Shown in pieces: positions 59,965 to 64,000 of a stretch of 64,000 nucleotides of DNA. The DNA comes from Roseivirga seohaensis (lineage in GTDB: Bacteria; Bacteroidota; Bacteroidia; Cytophagales; Cyclobacteriaceae). A model generated the notes under the pieces. That model was not told the origin of the DNA. It was given only the letters and a program-made list of their open reading frames with translations, and ran no database searches. The DNA lies in NCBI RefSeq assembly GCF_001592945.1, contig NZ_LRPB01000046.1:1-64000 (forward strand). The letters are read 5' to 3'. The translations under genes were made by a program, and so were the position numbers. Numbering within the stretch: position 1 is the stretch's first letter; each line of letters opens with the position of its first letter.

Positions 59965-61413
59965 TTAATCTCTATTTCCTTTATTCGGTCTTGAGTTTCC
60001 GCTGCGTTGGCCGCCAGAATTACCTCTAGGCGCTCCACCGCCTGAACGTGGGCCATCAGAATTTCTTCTTGGGGCACCTCCTCCAGAACGTTGTCCTCCA
60101 GTACCGCCAGACTTGCGTTGTCCCCCGCCCTGTCCGTCAGTTCTTCGCTGACCAACCTGACCTTCATTTCTTCTTTGCCCGCCTTGACCACTACTACCTT
60201 GACTTGAACCTCCTTTACGGAACTCCCGTTTTCTGCCTCCATTAGACCTTCTTGGTTCATCTTTTGGTGCAGGTGGTGCAGCACTTGGCTCATAACCTTC
60301 CATTGTTTCAATCTGAAGCTTTTGTCTCAAGAGCTTCTCTATACCATGCACCAAATCATGCTCATCGTGACTGACTAAGGAAATAGCTTCACCACTTGCT
60401 CCTGCCCTACCTGTACGGCCAATTCTATGCACGTAATCTTCTGCCACGTTCGGCAATTCAAAGTTGATTACATGTGGCAATAAAGGAATATCCAAACCTC
60501 TGGCTGCAATATCAGTAGCTACCAAAACGCGTGTAGTTCCATTCTTAAAACCTTCCAAAGCTTTGGTTCTTGCGCCTTGGCTTTTATTACCGTGAATCGC
60601 TAAAGAGGCGATTCCATTTTTCGTAAGCTTTTCGCTTAGCTTATTAGCCGCGTGTTTGGTTCTTGTGAAAATCAACACCTGACTCCAGTTACCTTGAGAA
60701 ATCAACTTGGTTACTAAAGAGGTTTTCTTTACCTTATCTACATGGTACACCTTCTGAATCACCAATTCCGCTGCGGTGTTCTTTGGTGTAGCTTCCACCA
60801 AAATGGGGTCGGTCATAAAACTACCAGCCAACTGCTTAATTTCAGTAGAGAAAGTAGCCGAGAACAATAGATTTTGACGCTTTCCTGGCATTAATGCCAA
60901 TATCTTTTTGATGTCGCGCAAAAAGCCCATATCGAGCATTCTATCGGCTTCATCTAAAACTAAAATTTCTACCTGACTTAACGATAAAGCCCTTTGGTTA
61001 TATAAATCGAGTAAACGACCTGGGGTAGCTACTAAAATATCCACTCCATTGCGCAAAGCACGCACCTGAGGATTTTGGTTTACTCCGCCAAAAATAACGG
61101 TAGACTCGATGCTTAAGAATTCACTATACTCTTTTACGTTTTCATATACCTGAGCAGCAAGCTCACGCGTGGGTGTTAATACCAAAGCCCTAATTGGTCT
61201 TCTTTTAGGCTGTTTGCTTTCAGATAAAATCTGTAGCATTGGCAAGGTAAAACCTGCCGTTTTTCCCGTTCCGGTTTGGGCAGAAGCTAGAATATCTTTT
61301 CGCTCTAAAATGGGGGGTATTGCTTTTGTTTGGATGGGAGATGGCTCAGTATAACCCTTTTTTGTGATCGCGTGTAAAAGCGAATCAGAAAGCCCTAATG
61401 ACTTAAATGACAT
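59965..61413 (-). CDS. DEAD-box RNA helicase with RG-rich tail
   Basis: The 482-residue protein unwinds RNA duplexes using ATP. Motifs in order: [14 protein letters not shown] and [10 protein letters not shown] (Q motif), [10 protein letters not shown] (44-52, Walker A), PTRELA, TPGR, Asp154-Glu-Ala-Asp157, Ser185-Ala-Thr187, [15 protein letters not shown]. The tail from about 385 is rich in Gly, Arg, Ser and Gln (many Gly-Gly-Gln-Arg-type units) and is the usual RNA-binding, disordered extension of the RhlE branch. It is a single gene, likely cold- or stress-responsive, with a terminator after it. Confidence 0.95.
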   Translation of the reverse strand: MSFKSLGLSDSLLHAITKKGYTEPSPIQTKAIPPILERKDILASAQTGTGKTAGFTLPMLQILSESKQPKRRPIRALVLTPTRELAAQVYENVKEYSEFLSIESTVIFGGVNQNPQVRALRNGVDILVATPGRLLDLYNQRALSLSQVEILVLDEADRMLDMGFLRDIKKILALMPGKRQNLLFSATFSTEIKQLAGSFMTDPILVEATPKNTAAELVIQKVYHVDKVKKTSLVTKLISQGNWSQVLIFTRTKHAANKLSEKLTKNGIASLAIHGNKSQGARTKALEGFKNGTTRVLVATDIAARGLDIPLLPHVINFELPNVAEDYVHRIGRTGRAGASGEAISLVSHDEHDLVHGIEKLLRQKLQIETMEGYEPSAAPPAPKDEPRRSNGGRKREFRKGGSSQGSSGQGGQRRNEGQVGQRRTDGQGGGQRKSGGTGGQRSGGGAPRRNSDGPRSGGGAPRGNSGGQRSGNSRPNKGNRD

Positions 61414-61738
61414 ATAAATTAATTACGAAACAAGCGAACGAGAGCGCCCACTAAATGGTGGAGCTTGTCACTTGATGATTTGACTATGTTAAAATATTAA
61501 GCAGAAGAAATGTCTGGTCAATTTCACAAGCCATTTCGAAGTGCGAAACAAAGGTACACCTAATTTCTGCCATTGTTGGGTTTTATTGAGAGTTTCGGAA
61601 ACAAAAGGATGAGAATCAAAACCAGATTAGACCTAAATTTAATAATATACATTAAGCAAACTGAAGCGATCATTCCCTTATATTTAATGTTAGTAAATAT
61701 GGAATTCTTATTCCAGCCTTCTAATTAAAATCAAACAT
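61414..61738. other. Intergenic region between divergent helicase and histidine kinase genes
   Basis: About 325 AT-rich bases. Promoters for both genes are expected but none matches the consensus clearly. No reading frame or strong hairpin was recognised. Confidence 0.5.
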
Positions 61739-62938
61739 GTGAAAGACTACAAAAAATTAGTTGACGAGACTTTATTCTTTATTGCTCAAAAAGGATGGGC
61801 CATTAACGAAAACTCTTTCTACGATTCGTTAGCGTTGTTTTTAGGCGAGAAATTAGACATGGCTTATGTGCTAATTGACAAAATTGGCGAAGAAGAAGGG
61901 AGCGTAGAAACGATTACATTTGCTGCAAATGGTGAGATAAAAACCAACATTTCATACCCTCTTCAAAACACCCCTTGCGAAAACGTAGTAGGCAAAAACC
62001 TGTGTGTTTATTCTAACAATATTCAGAAACTTTTCCCTAAAGACGATATGTTGGTGCCTCTAAAGGCTGAAAGTTACATTGGCATTCCTCTATGGGATTC
62101 TGAAGGAAAGGCAATAGGCTTAATTGCTTTATTAGACACAAAACCAATCACTAACGCCTCGGCCATTGAGACCATCCTACAAATTGTGGCTGTTCGGGTA
62201 GCTCATGAGATAGAGCGGAACAATTATGAACAAGCGCTGCTTAACAAAAACAAGGAATTAGAAAGGCAAAACAAAGAATTAGAACAATTTACTTATATCG
62301 CTTCACACGATCTTCAGGAACCCTTGCGCACCTTAACAAGTATCAATCAGCTGTTTCAGAACGAGTTTCAAGGGAAATTAAATGAGCGAGGCGATACTTA
62401 TTTAAAGTTCATCAACCAATCGGCTCAGAGAATGCAACTCTTGGTCAAAGGTTTATTGGATTACTCTAAAATTGGAAAGCTCGACAACTTTACTGAAGTG
62501 GATTGCAACCAAGTAATTAGTGAAGTTTTAGCTGACATTTCACTGACTATAAATGAAAGCAAGGCGAAGATTACAATTGAAAATTTACCTATAGTGCGAG
62601 GCTATAAAACTGAACTGAACCAGCTCTTTCAGAATTTGATCGTCAATGCAATGAAATTTAAGGATAAAGATGTAATCCCTGAAATCGAAATTTCAGCCAC
62701 TGAGCTCGAAAAAGAATGGTTGTTCTCTGTAAAAGACAATGGTATTGGCATAGATGAAAATGATAAGGAGAAGATTTTTGTGATCTTTAGAAGGTTACAT
62801 GATAGAAGTAAATATGAAGGTACTGGGATTGGCCTTTCCAACTGTAAAAAAATAGTAGAGCTACACAACGGGAACATTTGGGTAGAATCTGTGTTAGGAA
62901 AGGGAAGCACTTTCATTTTTACCATTCCCAAAGTTTAA
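61739..62938 (+). CDS. GAF domain sensor histidine kinase
   Basis: The 399-residue cytoplasmic kinase has a GAF domain (about 8-160; NTPCENVVGKNLCVY and AESYIGIPLWDSEGKAIGLI), a short coiled coil (about 165-183) and a HisKA domain with His190 in YIASHDLQEPLRTL, the form seen in phytochrome-like kinases. The ATPase domain follows with NLIVNAMKFKD (N box), DNGIGI (G1), EGTGIGLSNCKKIVELHNG (G2). It has no membrane span, so it senses a soluble or internal signal. The start is a GTG. The response regulator starts 4 bases after its stop. Confidence 0.9.
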   Translation: MKDYKKLVDETLFFIAQKGWAINENSFYDSLALFLGEKLDMAYVLIDKIGEEEGSVETITFAANGEIKTNISYPLQNTPCENVVGKNLCVYSNNIQKLFPKDDMLVPLKAESYIGIPLWDSEGKAIGLIALLDTKPITNASAIETILQIVAVRVAHEIERNNYEQALLNKNKELERQNKELEQFTYIASHDLQEPLRTLTSINQLFQNEFQGKLNERGDTYLKFINQSAQRMQLLVKGLLDYSKIGKLDNFTEVDCNQVISEVLADISLTINESKAKITIENLPIVRGYKTELNQLFQNLIVNAMKFKDKDVIPEIEISATELEKEWLFSVKDNGIGIDENDKEKIFVIFRRLHDRSKYEGTGIGLSNCKKIVELHNGNIWVESVLGKGSTFIFTIPKV

Positions 62939-62942
62939 ATCT

Positions 62943-63368
62943 GTGAATAATAAACTCAACTGCATATTGCTGATCGATGATGATGATGCCACGAACTTCA
63001 TTCATCAAATCATCATTAAGAAATCTAATATCGCAGAACAGATCGTCACAGCCTTAAATGGGAAACAAGCAATTGAATTTTTAACTAAGAATGGTGAAGA
63101 TGCTAATACCGAGAATACTCTCCCTTCATTAATTTTTCTCGACATCAACATGCCTGTAATGGATGGCTGGGGGTTTATCGAAGCCTATAAGGGACTAAGT
63201 GAAAGCATAAGAAAGCAGATCGTTATTGTAATGCTCACCACATCATATGATCCTGACGATAAAAAAAGAGCGCTACAGATTCCTGAGATTTCTGAGTTCG
63301 AAAAGAAACCTTTAACCTTTGATATAATCAACCGACTAATGGAAAAACACTTTCCCGAAAATAGTTAA
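62943..63368 (+). CDS. Single-domain response regulator
   Basis: The 141-residue receiver domain has the acidic triad in LLIDDDDATN (about 9-18), phosphoacceptor Asp67 in FLDINMPVMDG, a Thr in MLTTSYDP and Lys in FEKKPLT near 125. It has no output domain, so it passes the signal by protein contact, as is common for kinases with the SHDLQEPLR-type His box. It starts with GTG and is cotranscribed with the kinase. Confidence 0.9.
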   Translation: MNNKLNCILLIDDDDATNFIHQIIIKKSNIAEQIVTALNGKQAIEFLTKNGEDANTENTLPSLIFLDINMPVMDGWGFIEAYKGLSESIRKQIVIVMLTTSYDPDDKKRALQIPEISEFEKKPLTFDIINRLMEKHFPENS

Positions 63369-63414
63369 GTGAAGAAAAAACCTTGATTGAGAAGTGAGTT
63401 TGAGAATTAAACTC

Positions 63415-63996
63415 TTACTTCAAAAACAAGTTTGCATCCTCAGTCCCCACCCTAAAAGTAGAGCACATATCAGTCGTTATAATAGTGTTCCTTCTTGCAA
63501 GCCTTTTCCAGTAGCGATATTCTTTACGGTTTCCTAAAATTTGTAGAGAGTGCCTGTAACCAAGAATAGGAGGTTGTTCTTCCCAATATGGGAAGTCTCC
63601 TTTTTTTACACGATTCCAGTTAAGTTTATCTATTCTTTTACCAACAACAATGTATTTCTCCCCCAACTTGAACCACATGTTGCAACTGTCCATACCAAAC
63701 TGGTTGACGATAACGGTTTTTAATTTGGATTCACCCTTAATGACGGAATCTATTTCGAAAATAACATTCATGCCTCCTTTACTTTCATTTGAAGTAAAAT
63801 CAGGCTTCTCATCATCAGGATGGAGCACCTCAATGGCACTGCCCACAAATACATAATCATATTTTTCGATAAGTCGCTTCACCACAGCGTCATCTATTCC
63901 AGCACATTCACATGCATTCGTTATTTGCGGTAAACATAGCAAAGCTAAAATCAGAGGAAGGATCACAAGTCTCATCATAGGCATATTTAAATCCAT
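63415..63996 (-). CDS. Exported NTR/TIMP-like protein
   Basis: The 193-residue protein has a signal peptide ending before CECAG. The mature start Cys-x-Cys followed by DYVFVGSAIEVLHP, VIFEIDSVIKGESKLKTVIV and CNMWFKLGEKYIVVGKR recalls the netrin/TIMP-like OB-fold, where the first Cys pairs are disulfide-bonded. In animals that fold inhibits metalloproteases; in bacteria the role is unknown. The start may instead be at 63975 (MRLVILPLI), which gives a cleaner signal peptide; the window edge hides the upstream region. Confidence 0.7.
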   Translation of the reverse strand: MDLNMPMMRLVILPLILALLCLPQITNACECAGIDDAVVKRLIEKYDYVFVGSAIEVLHPDDEKPDFTSNESKGGMNVIFEIDSVIKGESKLKTVIVNQFGMDSCNMWFKLGEKYIVVGKRIDKLNWNRVKKGDFPYWEEQPPILGYRHSLQILGNRKEYRYWKRLARRNTIITTDMCSTFRVGTEDANLFLK

Positions 63997-64000
63997 ATGA

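Noticed and set aside
59943-60311. Open frame opposite-frame to the helicase tail, rich in Glu and Val
   Set aside because: Shadow of the low-complexity RG-rich tail of the DEAD-box helicase in another frame of the same strand.

Overview
The window reads as chromosomal DNA of a Bacteroidota bacterium, most likely an aerobic member of Cytophagales (Roseivirga/Fulvivirga-like). The reasons are low GC, promoters of the Bacteroidota type (TAnnTTTG at -7, TTG about 19 bases upstream), FtsX followed by a small DUF3098-type protein, TlpA-type lipoproteins, double-FtsX-domain ABC permeases with an N-terminal prefix domain, and intergenic repeats typical of this phylum. Species cannot be fixed from sequence alone. 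No rRNA, tRNA, CRISPR array, transposase or prophage gene was seen.

Layout. 1-1.7 kb (minus): an amino-acid operon, phhA-hisH, preceded by a strong promoter, a 22-codon leader peptide with five consecutive Tyr codons, and an intrinsic terminator; together these look like a complete transcription attenuator. 1.9-10.3 kb: mixed small genes (a HExxH protein with a lipoprotein, a PLP enzyme with an altered PLP-binding Asp, a Crp/Fnr regulator with an FNR-like box before a cytochrome-b-like membrane protein, MBL hydrolase, CPBP protease, RibD-like and YdeI-like proteins). 10.4-11.8 kb: three ~267-bp repeat units. 12.0-15.2 kb: an NAD salvage locus, nrtR-prs-nadV, with three matching operator candidates. 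15.2-22.4 kb: VOC protein, S41 peptidase, membrane-bound LytTR regulator and two large secreted/regulatory-domain proteins. 22.6-28.4 kb: PadR regulator plus two FtsX-type permeases. 28.5-31.7 kb: lipoprotein and two TlpA thiol-disulfide proteins. 31.8-37.5 kb (minus): tripartite RND efflux pump. 38.4-41.4 kb: second Crp/Fnr regulator with FNR-like box, NTF2-like, SPW-like, YHS and GNAT proteins. 42.3-45.3 kb: second PadR-permease pair. 45.4-53.1 kb: SDR oxidoreductase, DUF2147, then a housekeeping run ftsX-DUF3098-uppP-truB-ribF-scoA-scoB, with a four-helix-bundle cassette inserted between scoA and scoB. 54.1-59.9 kb: a PadR regulator followed by eight tandem, overlapping, paralogous membrane proteins. 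60.0-64.0 kb: DEAD-box helicase with RG tail, histidine kinase/response regulator pair, NTR-like secreted protein.

The most striking parts are the Tyr-leader attenuator ahead of phenylalanine hydroxylase and the PadR plus eight-gene membrane array. Every array protein carries a helical N-terminal module with an invariant Asp-His motif, then about four membrane segments. Three PadR regulators in this window each precede membrane proteins that begin with a short helical cytoplasmic module, and in two of the three loci the DNA of that module has been homogenised between neighbouring paralogues. This suggests a common PadR-controlled membrane-stress or antimicrobial-sensing theme (inference).
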